Source: Toxorhynchites rutilus septentrionalis (Eukaryota; Arthropoda; Insecta; Diptera; Culicidae). From it: a DNA stretch of 64,000 nucleotides. The notes under the pieces are model-generated. The model was not told the DNA's origin. It saw only the letters and a list, made by a program, of their open reading frames with translations, and ran no database searches. Of the stretch, positions 10,914-21,926 are shown in pieces (the stretch's first letter is position 1; every line of letters begins with the position of its first letter). The stretch lies in the NCBI RefSeq assembly GCF_029784135.1, contig NC_073746.1, forward strand, positions 78,453,704-78,517,703, given 5' to 3'. Position numbers and translations under genes: made by a program.

Positions 10914-10934
10914 ATTTTGAGAACTGCGTTTGAG

Positions 10935-11400
10935 ACCCCTCCCCCCTCTCTAAGGGGGGGCTGCCATACAAATGAAACACACATTTTTGCATTTCTCGAG
11001 AATTATTCAAGCAAATGAAACCAAATTAGCATGTGGAGGTTTTAGGGTGCAATAAATGTTCCTGTGGTAGTTAGACTCTCCACCCCACTCTCTAAGGGGG
11101 GGCTGCCATACAAATGATACATAAATTCCTGCATTACTTGAGAATTATTCAAGCAAATGAAACCAAATTTGGCAGGTGGAGGTTTCAGGGTGCAATAAAT
11201 GTTTCTATGATGGTTAGACACTCCTCCCGCTCTCTAAGAGTGGGCTGTCATACAAATAAAACGCAAATTTCTGCATAACTCGAAAACTAATCAAGCACAA
11301 TTTGGGATGTGAGGGTTTTCGGGTATGAGAAATGTTTCGATAATGGTGTGACACTCTTCTTCCTCTGGAATGGAGAGGGGGTCCCATAAAAATATTACAC
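10935..11400 (+). repeat. tandem array, ~142-bp unit, about 3.3 copies
   Basis: CTCTCTAAGGGGGGGCTGCC recurs at about 10951, 11093 and, diverged, 11235, with a weaker fourth start near 11371. Each unit continues with CATACAAATGA-ACAC, TTTTTGCATTTCTCGAGAA, TTATTCAAGCAAATGAAACC and a ggtgcaataaatgtt block. Divergence increases to the right. Such arrays are common in mosquito interspersed elements (family knowledge). No coding potential. Confidence 0.85.
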
Positions 11401-11731
11401 ATATTTAGCATTAGCATTTGAGCAAGTTGCACAATATCATAGGTGGTACGAATTCAGAACTATTACGTCAAAAGCCCGCCTCCATCCGTTACTGACGATT
11501 TGTAGTATCTCTTAGATGAAGGCATGCTTTCTCGAACAGTTAAGAATTGTCCTGGCCACGTCCTTGCAACTGCTGAGGAAAGGGAAGGAAAGTTAGTTCG
11601 ATATTTACTTAAGAGAGATGCAGAGAACTCTACGACCTCTCATAAATATCTCATGAATTTAGGAAATGTGTTAGTAGGGAAGGTGAGCCATAGGATACAC
11701 TCAGTCAGTGTTATTGGCACAGATTGTGATC
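11401..11731. other. unassigned flank of the microsatellite
   Basis: The word CATAAAAATATTACACATATTTA at about 11385-11407 recurs at 13597-13620, so a repeat boundary may lie here. No gene was recognised. Confidence 0.3.
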
Positions 11732-12138
11732 ACTATTACTATTACTATTACTATTACTATTACTATTACTATTACTATTACTATTACTATTACTATTACT
11801 ATTACTATTACTATTACTATTACTATTACTATTACTATTACTATTACTATTACTATTACTATTACTATTACTATTACTATTACTATTACTATTACTATTA
11901 CTATTACTATTACTATTACTATTACTATTACTATTACTATTACTATTACTATTACTATTACTATTACTATTACTATTACTATTACTATTACTATTACTAT
12001 TACTATTACTATTACTATTACTATTACTATTACTATTACTATTACTATTACTATTACTATTACTATTACTATTACTATTACTATTACTATTACTATTACT
12101 ATTACTATTACTATTACTATTACTATTACTATTATTAT
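11732..12138 (+). repeat. (ACTATT)n hexanucleotide microsatellite, about 67 units
   Basis: About 399 bp of uninterrupted ACTATT repeats, with no substitution visible to the eye, ending in (ATT)3. Long open frames across it (all Tyr in one frame, Thr-Ile in another) are by-products of the repeat and not genes. Confidence 0.98.
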
Positions 12139-13970
12139 GGCATCTGTCGAAGGAAATTGTTTTGTAAAATTATATGATACTAAATAGTAGAATGTTTAAC
12201 ATGTATTCCATACTGTACCATACCATACTCCAGACTGTAAAAATAGATGAATTATAAAAAAATCTAAAGTAATATAAATCAAAATCTGGAAGCCATCTGT
12301 TTGCGTATCACATAAACACCCTGCGCTTCAACCAAAAATACGTATTGTTAATGTCATGTAAAAATATATGTGTACTGCTAAATAGAATATTGTGAAACTG
12401 AATATCTAAATGTTTTCTGTGTCAATCATATGGAAGAAACAGTAATAAGAATCACCGGTAATTCAACGGCTGATCGCGGGATTGCCGTCGCACTACATTT
12501 GAGTGTGTTTTGGTTCATGGACAATTCTACCGATGGCATTGTGAGTGATAAACATTCCTCGATGTTGTGAGCCTGAATCTGGCGAGCTACCGAAGGCATC
12601 CAAGGCGGGCTCCGCAACACCATCGGTTTGCGACACGATCATTTTCTCGTATATTTCAATGTGTAAAATAAAAAAAAATAAGATTAAAATTGATGTTTGT
12701 CAAGATAATAAAATCGAAAATAAATACAATACATTGAAATTCAGTTGAATCTAATTCTAAATCTGATTTCGAAACAGCAAAACGTCAGCTAGCTGCAACA
12801 AGAGATGATTGAATGAGAAATATATACACATACTCGAGAAAACCTAAACCTAATGGACCCTCAAGAAGCAAAACTGAAAATTTCACAATGTTTGAGAGAA
12901 GAGAAAAGAGAATACTTAGCTCACGCCGTAACTGGCCCTGTGCAGCCATGATAAGGATTCCTTCTGCAGTGATACCATCACAACGATGCAAATTACATTC
13001 ACCACAATGTTGTTCACACGCTTCGAATGAGAAACTTCATACACTCCCCATTTTCTATGGCAATCCGCATGACAAATCACGAGCGCAAAACTCAGTAGAC
13101 CGGAAAGTTTAAAGAGCTAAAACACACACGCACACCCTGACATGTATATATGGTGCAAAGAAGCGAAACATCGAGAAAAAACGTATTTTATTTCTTGTTC
13201 CTCCGCTATCGATCAATTGTATAACCGGTAATTCTGTGGCTCCGGATCGCAATACTATGGCAAACATATTCAAGTAAATTTTTTTCCGATGAACACTGCA
13301 TAAAACCCACACGACACTTAGCGCACGGGAACTTTATTTTTATTCACACACGCGAGCGCAACAGAAACAAATTCCAGCGGAAAAAAATCAAAATGGCGTC
13401 ATCCCTACGCTATCGCAAATCACACTCCACAGCCAACCATATTCAATCGGCATCTATTAAGTTTTATGCCACTAAACGAACATATTCTTCAATGAAGAGA
13501 GCACAACACATCATAATAAAAGTACACAAAATTAAATAAACCGAACACTGAGCGACCGAGAAAAGACGTCTGCACTCGTCGACCTTGAAAAGAACACCTC
13601 ATAAAAATATTACACATATTTAAACCAAAAATATTCCAACCAAGCATGACAGTTGATAATTTTGGGAAAACTCTGGAGGAAAAAGGGTAAATTCGGAAAA
13701 TTAAATTCCCATATGTTTTACAATTACATAGTGACAAGTGCTGTTAGTCCTTTTGATGTTTGCGCTAGCGAAATTGAGCTTTGTTCGAAACTGGAAATGG
13801 ATTTTAATGTGATCAAAGCCACTCCTATATATTCTTCTATCTATACCAAAAAAACAGGATCGCCGGATGTGTTGATAGTGGCAGAACTCGAGGAAGGAAT
13901 TGTTCGATTCAGGACATCATATTTTCTGTATATTATATTACTACTTATATACTACTATATTACCCACGAC
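12139..13970. other. unassigned DNA between microsatellite and LINE copy 2
   Basis: Two short related segments, around 12452-12490 (ACCGGTAATTCAACGGCTGATCGC) and 13225-13250 (ACCGGTAATTCTGTGGCTCCGGATCGC), point to fragments of one repeat. A 25-bp word near 13597-13620 also occurs near 11385. From about 13653 an open frame runs into the LINE below, but its first ~100 codons do not resemble the LINE. No host gene was recognised. Confidence 0.35.
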
Positions 13971-13974
13971 GTGC

Positions 13975-15525
13975 ACCCTTCACCAGGCATCTCCAACCAA
14001 GTTTGCTTCCCATACTTTTGCAATTCCTCTGTCATTTTTGATCTGTCCATGCGACAAAAAATCCATGGAATACCAGATCACCTACGCTCCAATGTTATTC
14101 CGTCGATATTTTCGGAAAAATATGGGAAAGTTGGATCTGATAAAATGTTCTTTACTGACGGTTCATACATAAACGGGTCCACTGGCTTCGGCATCTTCAA
14201 TGAAAATTCCAGTGCCTCTTTCAAACTCAAAGATCCTTGTTCCGTGTATGTCGCAGAAATGGGTGCGATATACTATGCTCTAGGGATCATTGAAACACTG
14301 CCCATCGACCATTATTTTAGTTTTTCAGACAGTCTCAGCTCAATAGAGGCAATCCGCTCAATGAAAGTTGATAAACGCTCATCTTATTTCCTAACAAGAA
14401 TAAGACATCTATTGAGTGTTTTGGTCGAAAAATTATTCAAGATTACCTTAGCATGGGTTCCCTCTCATTGTTCGATTCCGGGGAATGAGAAAGCGGACTC
14501 GCTAGCTAAGGTGGGCGCTTTAGAAGGCACTCTTTTTGAAAAGCAAGTTGCTTATAATGAATTTTTCCACATTCCTCGTCAGTATACGCTCGTAAGTTGG
14601 CAGCGCATGTGGAGTGGTGATGAGTTCGGTCGTTGGTTACACACGATTATCCCTAAGGTCTCGACGAGTGCATGGTTCAAAAGGATTGAATGTAGGTCGT
14701 GATTTCATTCGCGTGATATCTCGGCGTATGTCCAATCACTACAACCTAAACGCGCATCTCTATCGCATTGGGCTCACAGCAAACAATCTTTGTGATTGTG
14801 GCGATGGCTACCACGACATCGAGCATGTTGTCTGGTCGTGTATCCGGTTCCATGCTGCTCGCTCTCAGCTCTCTAGAGTACTGAGAGCACAAGGCAGACA
14901 ATCGGATATCCCCGTCCAGAATATCTTAGGTAGCCGTGATCCTGATCTTCTGCTTCATCTATACCTGTTCCTCAGAAACGCCGATGTCAACGTTTAATGA
15001 TGTTTCCTTCGTTGCGTCCCCGTTTTATATCCCTACTATCCGATCGATAAACTTTTACTTAGTCGCGGCAATACATACACACACTCTTTACAGATACACG
15101 GGCCAAAGGTTGTGCAGTCCACTGATCATTCAACAAGAGCCAAAGGTTGTACCGCTCATGACAACTCTACATGAACTGATGATTGCGCCGGTTAGTGACC
15201 ATTCTATCCAGGATTCCTCGAGTCGAGAAAGACGCACCACGCTAGATATGAGGTACAGACTAGGGGGGCGTTGCTGAATAAAGGTCAGCTGCATCCCAAT
15301 AGGAAGTATCCCGTGTCGGGCACACGTACAGAGCATTGGAGACAGCAACATCCGAATTACGAAAACACTTGTAATAGTAACCTCGAGCCAACCGCGAGTA
15401 ATCGGTTACATATTACTAACATAGATAATAAGAAAAATTGTCAAAGTATTGAACTCCGGCCCCGTAAGGCTAACGCCATATGAGCCTTGATAAAAATATA
15501 TATTTTGGAAAAAAAAAATATTTTC
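13975..15525 (+). mobile_element. LINE copy 2: RNase H domain and 3' end of an I/LOA-type non-LTR retrotransposon
   Basis: The frame (to 14702) encodes an RNase H domain with its four acidic residues in context: FFTDGSYI (Asp), YVAEMGAIYYAL (Glu), FSDSLSSIEAIRS (Asp) and PGNEKADSLAKVG (Asp). A frameshift at about 14690 (GLN/CRS) passes reading to the +1 frame at 14614-14997, which holds the zinc-knuckle-like CDCGDGYHDIEHVVWSC. The 3' UTR ends near CATATGAGCCTTGATAAAAA and an A-run at 15510-15525. The reverse transcriptase is absent, so this is a 5'-truncated, dead copy. The RT-RNase H order and the CxCGxGYHDIEHVVW motif suggest the I/LOA group. The precise clade is not certain. Confidence 0.85.
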
Positions 15526-15621
15526 TGTATAAAACATTTATTCCATGTAACGGAGAAACATGTTATTTGCAACTGGTTGAAAAATCTTGAACGAGAATTG
15601 TGTCTGAAAATAATCTGATAC

Positions 15622-15700
15622 AGGTCGGACTCGATTATCCGCGATTCGATCATTCGGAATTTCAGACTCGATTATCCGTAGTATTTTATTTTTGATTTTC
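15622..15700 (+). mobile_element. pogo-like element end with GACTCGATTATCCG repeats
   Basis: TACAGGTCGGACTCGATTAT starts at about 15622, with ACTCGATTATCCG repeated just inside. The same start occurs at about 17075. Ends of this style (TA-CAGGT..GGACTCGATTATCCG) resemble those of pogo/Tigger-type DNA transposons. No matching opposite end was identified. Confidence 0.5.
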
Positions 15701-15744
15701 GGAAATTTTGAATAATTTGTATAATAATTCTATATTGAATAGCT

Positions 15745-16440
15745 AATATGGATATCAAAAGAAAGGGATTGATTAGTAGAATGCAGTTATTTATGAAAAA
15801 TGCAAATCCAAGATGGCGGCCACTACAAAATGGCGGATTACATATTTTCTCAGAACCCCATCAATATGGATATCAAATGAAAGAGCTTGACTAGTAGAAC
15901 ACAGTTATTTATGAAAAATGCAAATCCAAAATGGCCGCTATCGCAAGATGGCGCCATATATATTTTTTCATAACCCCATCAATATGGGTATCAAATGAAA
16001 GGGCTTGACTAGTAGAATACAGTTATTTATGAAAAATGCAAATCTAAGATGGCGGCCACTACAAAATGGCGGATTACCTATTTTCTCAGAACCTCATCAA
16101 TATGGGCATCTAATGAAAGGGCTTGACTAGTAGAACACAGTTATCTATGAAAAATTCAAATCCAAAATGGCCACCACCACAAAATGGTGCCATATATATT
16201 TTTATTTCACAACCCCATCAATATGGGTATCAAATAAAATGCAAACCTAACTACAAAATGGCAGATTACCTATTTTCTCAGAACCCCATCGATATGGGTA
16301 TCAAATGAAAAGGCTTGCCTAGTAGAACACAGTTATTTATGAAAAATGCCCAAAAATTTATCAAAAGAAAGTTCTCGACTAGTAGAACATAGCAGATAAT
16401 GAAAAATTCAATTTCAAGATGGCCGCAGTCCCCAAACAAC
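15745..16440 (+). repeat. tandem array, ~118-bp unit, about 6-7 units
   Basis: CATCAATATGGGTATCAAAT starts units at about 15859, 15977, 16095, 16216 and 16287, with a first partial unit near 15745 and a last one near 16355. Each full unit holds GGGCTTGACTAGTAGAA, CAGTTATTTATGAAAAATGC and AAGATGGCGGCCACTACAAA. The unit starting at 16216 carries an internal deletion of ~47 bp. A stray diverged unit is at about 16755-16795. Confidence 0.9.
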
Positions 16441-16796
16441 TAATTACTTTTCGAATGGTTTCCTTCAGCTTGTTCTGTTTCTATGTATGTTTGAATGTTT
16501 GTTGGGTTGTCCCACATTAATAGAAAATTGACCCCGTTCCTGTTGAATGATTGGTCTGAAATTTGGAACATACATTTAATTCTACTGTCATTATAAAACT
16601 GCGTATTCCATGATCTTGAAAAACTCAATTTGGCCGCCGCAAAAAAATGGCTGAATGGCTCGATTTGGAGAATACACTATACTATGAACAACATAAATTT
16701 GAAAAGGTCGCCGCCACAAAATGGTCGACTATGTATTTTTTGCAATCCTCTCAATATTGGTATCAAATGAAATGATTTGACTAATAGAATACAGTG

Positions 16797-17066
16797 CACC
16801 CGTGGCCGAGTGGTTAGGGTCTCACATTATCATGCCGGGTGTTCGGGTTCGATTCCCGTTCTGGCCGGGGGATTTGTTCGTCAATGAAATTTCCTTCGAC
16901 TTCCACTGTGATCACGCGTATTCTAGAGCTTGCCCCTCGGAATACATTCAAGGCGTGTTATTTGGCTTAGAAAATCTCAACTAAGTATTAATAAATGACG
17001 CTAGTTAATGCATACGTTGAGACGGCAAAATTTCCACAGGGAACGTTAACGCCATTCAAGAATAAT
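16797..17066 (+). mobile_element. tRNA-derived SINE, second family
   Basis: The head is tRNA-like: GTGGCCGAGTGGTTA (A box, about 16803) and GGGTTCGATTCC (B box, about 16847). It is followed by a ~200-bp body containing GATCACGCGTATTCTAGAGC and TTCAAGGCGTGTTATTTGGC. Flanking AATACAGT on both sides (about 16788 and 17065) is a plausible 8-bp target duplication. The acceptor stem does not pair, so it is not a functional tRNA gene. It resembles tRNA-related SINEs known from Aedes (Feilai-type); the family name is uncertain. Confidence 0.8.
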
Positions 17067-17480
17067 ACAGTACAGGTCGGACTCGATTATATACAGACTC
17101 GATTATATGTAATTCGATTATATACAATTTTGGACTCGATCATATTCAGTTTGGATTTTTTTTTTATATTTCAACTATGGTTTATTTCATGAAAAAAATG
17201 TAACCTTTCAACGTTAAGGTGAAGTTTAGGTGGCTATTACATGTACAGTGGGGTAAAAATCGTGATTTTTGAAGATTTTGCGTGAATTTTCACCAGGAAT
17301 AGTTTTTATCGATATTGCAGTCAAATTAAGAAACATAGAAGTTGTGCGTCAAAGAACAATTTGTGGAGCGGTTAAAGAACTTCATTTTAATTGATAGAAA
17401 AAATCTAGTTTAATATAAATTTTTAGGATAAAATTAATAATAACACATTAAAAATTATTAACTTTTAAGTGTTTCACTTC

Positions 17481-19669
17481 TCTCTTTTGCTCTCCTTTCA
17501 TGTAACAATTCTGCTCCGGGATCGGATAGAATTAAGTTCAACTTGTGGAAAAACCTCCCTGATGTGGCGAAACATCGCTTGTTGGATTTATTCAATCGGT
17601 TTCTGGAGCATAATATTGTTCCAGATGATTGGAGACAAGTACGAGTTATAGCTATTCAAAAACCCGGTAAACCCGCGTCCGACTTCAATTCGTACCGCCC
17701 AATAGCAATGCTGTCTTGTATACGGAAATTGTTGGAGAAAATGATCTTGTTTCGCCTTGATCGATGGGTTGAAACGAATGGCCTACTCTCAGATACACAA
17801 TATGGGTTCCGCAGGGGCAAGGGGACGAATGATTGTCTTGCGTTGCTTTCTTCAGAAATTCAAATGGCTTACGCCGAAAAAAAACAAATGGCTTCAGTAT
17901 TCTTGGACATAAAGGGGGCCTTTGATTCTGTTTCAATAGAGGTTTTGTCAGACAAATTACACTCTCGGGGACTGCCGCCTCTATTGAATAATATGCTATA
18001 TAACTTGCTTTGTGAGAAACATTTGAACTTTTCTCATGGAGATTCGACAGTAAGCCGGGTCTCCTACATGGGACTCCCCCAGGGCTCATGTTTAAGCCCC
18101 CTTTTGTACAACTTCTATGTAAGTGACATCGACAATTGCCTTACACAAAATTGCAGCTTAAGACAACTTGCAGATGATGGAGTGGTGTCTGTCGTAGGAT
18201 CAAACGAATCCGACTTCCGAATCCGGAAATTTTGAGCAACTGATCGAGCTAAATTTTCACTCTGGATTCATGAGTTCATATCATGAATTCATCTCCATGC
18301 AGGTTGTTCCTTCTTCGTATATTCCCAACCGTGTTTGTTTTCCTGACTACATTAATTCCTCTGTACATTTTGATCTGTTCATGAAGGAGAAAATCCATGG
18401 AATTCCAGATTATCTTCTATCGGGGATCGTTCCTACGATCTTTAATGCAAAGTATGGGCGTATCAATTGCGATAATATGTACTTTACTGATGGGTCCTCT
18501 ATGAATGAGTCCACAGGATTTGGAGTGTTCAACGTATTTTTTAGCACCTCACACAGTCTTCAGTATCCTTGCTCAGTGTATATTGCTGAATTGGCAGCAA
18601 TACACTGGGTGCTGGACAGCGTCGCCTCACGACCTGTTGAACACTATTACATTGTAACGGATAATCTTAGCTCTGTCGAAGCTATCCGTTCAGTGAGGCC
18701 GGAAAAGCACTCGCCGTATTTCCTTGAGAGAATACGAGAAGTTTTGAGTGCTTTAACCAGACGCTGTTATGTCATTACCTTTGTCTGGGTCCCTTCTCAT
18801 TGCTCAATTCCGGGTAATGAGAGGGCTGACTCATTAGCAAAGGTAGGTGCGATTGAAGGCGATATTTATCAGCGTCAAATCGCCTTCAATGAATTTTATT
18901 CTTTAGTCCGTAAAAATACCATCGCTAATTGGCAACGCAAATGGAACGAAGATGAATTGGGCCGGTGGCTCCACTCAATTATCCCTAAGGTTAGCTTCAA
19001 ACCATGGTTCAAAAGTCTGGACTTGAGTCGAGACTTTATTCGCACCTTCTCCCGACTCATGTCCAACCACTGTTCGTTAGACGCGCTACTCTTTCGTATT
19101 AATCTTGCCGACAGCAATCTTTGTGTTTGTGGCCACGGTTACCACGACATCGAGCACGTTGTTTGGTCGTGCGAGTTGTATCTTGTCGCCAGATCGAATT
19201 TAGAAAACTCCCTCAGGGCTAGAGGAAGACAGCCCAATGTGCCGGTGAGAGATGTGTTGGCTCGGTTAGACATTGATTACATGTCCATAGATTTGGGTAT
19301 TTTCCTTAAAGCTATCGATGTTCGTGTGTGATTATCCTTATATCCTTATATCCTTTGCGTGCAATTGGTCCCCTTGCTACAAACAGTAGAATAAGTTGAA
19401 ATGTAAATACACAATAGATATACGAATAGATTTAAGAATTGAGTGTGTGAGATTATCATTATTGTAACAATTTCCTTATATCCCATCCTTTTCCTGAACA
19501 AATATGTCACCCTACTAAACTCGAGTAGACCGCGAGTAATCGGTTTTCTACCTTACTTACGTTAGATTTAGAAAATGTTTATGTATAGTAATAAAAATAT
19601 AATTAAGAATTCGGCTCCTCTCAGCTTAAGTAACTGAGCCTGTAAAAATAAACGAATTTAATAAAAAAA
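17481..19669 (+). mobile_element. LINE copy 3: 5'-truncated, internally deleted RT-RNase H element
   Basis: It is flanked by an exact 14-bp duplication, AAGTGTTTCACTTC (17467-17480 and 19670-19683), and ends in an A-rich tail, the signature of target-primed reverse transcription. The first frame (17482-18235) is reverse transcriptase, from NNSAPGSDRIKFNLW through VFLDIKGAFDSVS (motif A), MGLPQGSCLSPLLYNFYV (motif B) to RQLADDGVVSVVG (motif C, with Asp-Asp). At about 18222-18228 the frame breaks. The sequence that follows is out of frame by one (NFEQLIELNFHSGFMSSYHE) and leads to the RNase H domain (18480-18860: FTDGSS, AELAAI, TDNLSS, GNERADSLAK) and the CVCGHGYHDIEHVVWSC knuckle, ending at 19331. 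The RT thumb/connection region is missing, consistent with an internal deletion. Not capable of autonomous movement. Confidence 0.92.
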
Positions 19670-19726
19670 AAGTGTTTCACTTCCAAAATGTTATTAAAAT
19701 TCACTAATTTAGTTGTTCCACTACTA

Positions 19727-20599
19727 CAGGGTGCGGCAGCATAACTTCCTTTTTTCAAAACTCAATAAAAACTATTGTATGCATTGGAAAATATTTTTTA
19801 TTTTGTTCAATGTACATGTCTAAAGTTTTTGTTTTCATTGTTTTGAAGATAAAATCTGTTAGGTGACGTCCCCCATTCTCCATACATTGCGTAAACCGAT
19901 TTCTGACGTTTGTCATGACTCTTGTTAGCATAGCAGGTGTTATGTTGGCAATTCAAATCTTGTAGTGTTCTTGGACGGTTCACATAAACACGGAATTTCA
20001 AGAAACCCCATAGAAAAAAATCACAAGGGGACAGATCGGGAGAGCGTGCCGGCCATTCCAAATCGCCTCTAATTGAGATAAGGCGCTCTGGAAAGTGTTC
20101 CTTCAAAACAGCCATCGATGCTCTTGAAGTTTGTGCTGTTTCACCGTCTTGTTGAAAATTAAGATCATCACGAAGAATTCTTCTCACAGAACTATCGGAC
20201 AGTCCAAGGGCAGATGCGTGTTTGCGCGCAGAACGCCGTGGCGATCGTAACATTGACGCTCTCACTGCTTCAATGTTCTTAGGTGATCTAACGGGCCGAG
20301 GGACTCCAGTTCTTCCTTTTATCGCACTTGCAGTTTGTCTGAATGTAGTGACCCATGTAACAATTGATTTGTGGTCTGGGACGGGAGCCAACGGGGCTAA
20401 ATTGAAGCGATTCCGAAATGCACGCTGTGTTGCAATAACCGAATATCCACTAAAAAGTAAACCTCAACGGCAAAGGCACGCTCCTCACTATTCCAACGCA
20501 TGATGGCCACTGAACCGTGTCAGGAAAAAAACTTTACAGTGTCCCTGAGTAACTGAGTAGCGCGCATTTAAAAAAAAGAAGTTTTGCTGCCGCACCCTG
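19727..20599 (-). mobile_element. internally deleted mariner-like transposon, 873 bp
   Basis: The terminal inverted repeats start CAGGGTGCGGCAGCATAACT on the left and match CAGGGTGCGGCAGCAAAACT on the reverse complement of the right end. TA flanks both sides (19725-19726 and 20600-20601). On the minus strand a transposase starts at MRWNSEERAFAVEVYF (about 20502), loses frame, resumes at YSVIATQRAFRNRFNLAP, and then runs through an HTH region (SPRRSARKHASALGLSDSSV) to RRILRDDLNF. There it jumps directly to QQDGETAQTSRAS and WPARSPDLSPCDFFLWGFLK. The segment carrying the first catalytic Asp (about 200 residues in related enzymes) is therefore missing. A non-autonomous deletion derivative. Confidence 0.92.
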
Positions 20600-20840
20600 T
20601 ATATCCTGTACTAAATTTTCTCATCTTTCAAATGAAAGTATCAGAATCGTCTTCCGTAGCGTACTTTTTAATGTAGAGCCAGTTTGAAGCAACAGTCAGA
20701 AACAAAATAAAAAAGTTCTGTAACTCTGTCATTGTTGAAATTCGAACATATGCGTAGGAGGATTTTTTTCATCAAATACGATCGTCTATCACCTCCTGAG
20801 AGAATCTGGATAAATTATTTTTTTTCATGTGAGAAAGGTG

Positions 20841-21926
20841 TTTTCTTACTTTAAGGGGATGAATCAAAAATCAAATCTCTCTTTTATTTTTAAAAAACGA
20901 AATATACACGGTTTTTCATTTCGGGCTTCCGAAAGTATACAGCCCTGCGCTGACAACCGTTTGACATAGCTGTCAACCAAAGCGTCATATCGTTAGTTGA
21001 ATCTCTGCCATTTTACAATATGGATCGTTTTAGCATCGCACAACGTGTTAATTCTGTTAAATTATACTATAAAAATGATGAAAAACCGGCAAATGTTTTT
21101 CGAGCATTACGGACGGATTTTGGTCGTCATGGACGGCCTACAGAGCACACAATCGCTAATGTAGTGCGTAAATTCGAACAAACTGGATCCGTAGCGGATA
21201 TTGTGAAACCTGTGCATCATCGCAATGTGCGTTCGGCCGAAAATATTGCTGCTGTTGCTGCCAGTGTGGAGGATGACCCGAATGTTTCGATTCCACGGCG
21301 TGCTCAGCAATTGGGCTTGTCAAACACATCATTGTGGCGAATTTTGCATTTGGACTTGCACCTACATCCATATATAGTCCAACTTTTCTTACTTTAAGGG
21401 GATGAATCAAAAATCAAATCTCTCTTTTATTTTTAAAAAACGAAATATACACGGTTTTTCATTTCGGGCTTCCGAAAGTATACAGCCCTGCGCTGACAAC
21501 CGTTTGACATAGCTGTCAACCAAAGCGTCATATCGTTAGTTGAATCTCTGCCATTTTACAATATGGATCGTTTTAGCATCGCACAACGTGTTAATTCTGT
21601 TAAATTATACTATAAAAATGATGAAAAACCGGCAAATGTTTTTCGAGCATTACGGACGGATTTTGGTCGTCATGGACGGCCTACAGAGCACACAATCGCT
21701 AATGTAGTGCGTAAATTCGAACAAACTGGATCCGTAGCGGATATTGTGAAACCTGTGCATCATCGCAATGTGCGTTCGGCCGAAAATATTGCTGCTGTTG
21801 CTGCCAGTGTGGAGGATGACCCGAATGTTTCGATTCCACGGCGTGCTCAGCAATTGGGCTTGTCAAACACATCATTGTGGCGAATTTTGCATTTGGACTT
21901 GCACCTACATCCATATATAGTCCAAC
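20841..21926 (+). repeat. exact tandem duplication, 543-bp unit
   Basis: TTTTCTTACTTTAAGGGGAT at 20841 recurs at 21384, and the two units read the same throughout by eye, including the first 123 codons of the transposase. Each unit comprises ~66 bp of the host repeat plus the first ~477 bp of the mariner. The first unit ends in TATAGTCCAAC and joins back to TTTTCTTAC. The duplication happened after the mariner insertion. Confidence 0.9.

Larger units (their letters stand above)
17075..20905 (+). mobile_element. host repeat (pogo-like end) carrying two nested insertions
   Basis: It begins TACAGGTCGGACTCGATTAT at 17075. Removing the LINE (17481-19669 plus one copy of its 14-bp duplication) and the mariner (19727-20599 plus one TA) leaves ~750 bp that aligns from end to end, in reverse orientation, with 46175-46866. 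It has no coding capacity, and its far end is cut by the mariner inserted at 20906. The uninterrupted relative makes this assignment strong; membership of the pogo group is inferred only from the end. Confidence 0.75.

Noticed and set aside
11524..12187. Open frames of 217 and 159 codons (poly-Tyr, Thr-Ile)
   Set aside because: They are generated by the ACTATT microsatellite; no conserved sequence outside the repeat.
15745..16440. CRISPR-like array
   Set aside because: The whole 118-bp unit repeats with no unique spacers, in a eukaryotic genome; it is a tandem repeat.
16797..16870. tRNA gene (Ser/Leu-like)
   Set aside because: A and B boxes are present but the acceptor stem does not pair and a SINE body follows directly.
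20837..20860. Left end of the second mariner at TTTTCTTACTTTAAGG
   Set aside because: The copy at 46.2 kb carries the same sequence without a mariner, so it belongs to the host repeat; the true left end is at 20907/21450.
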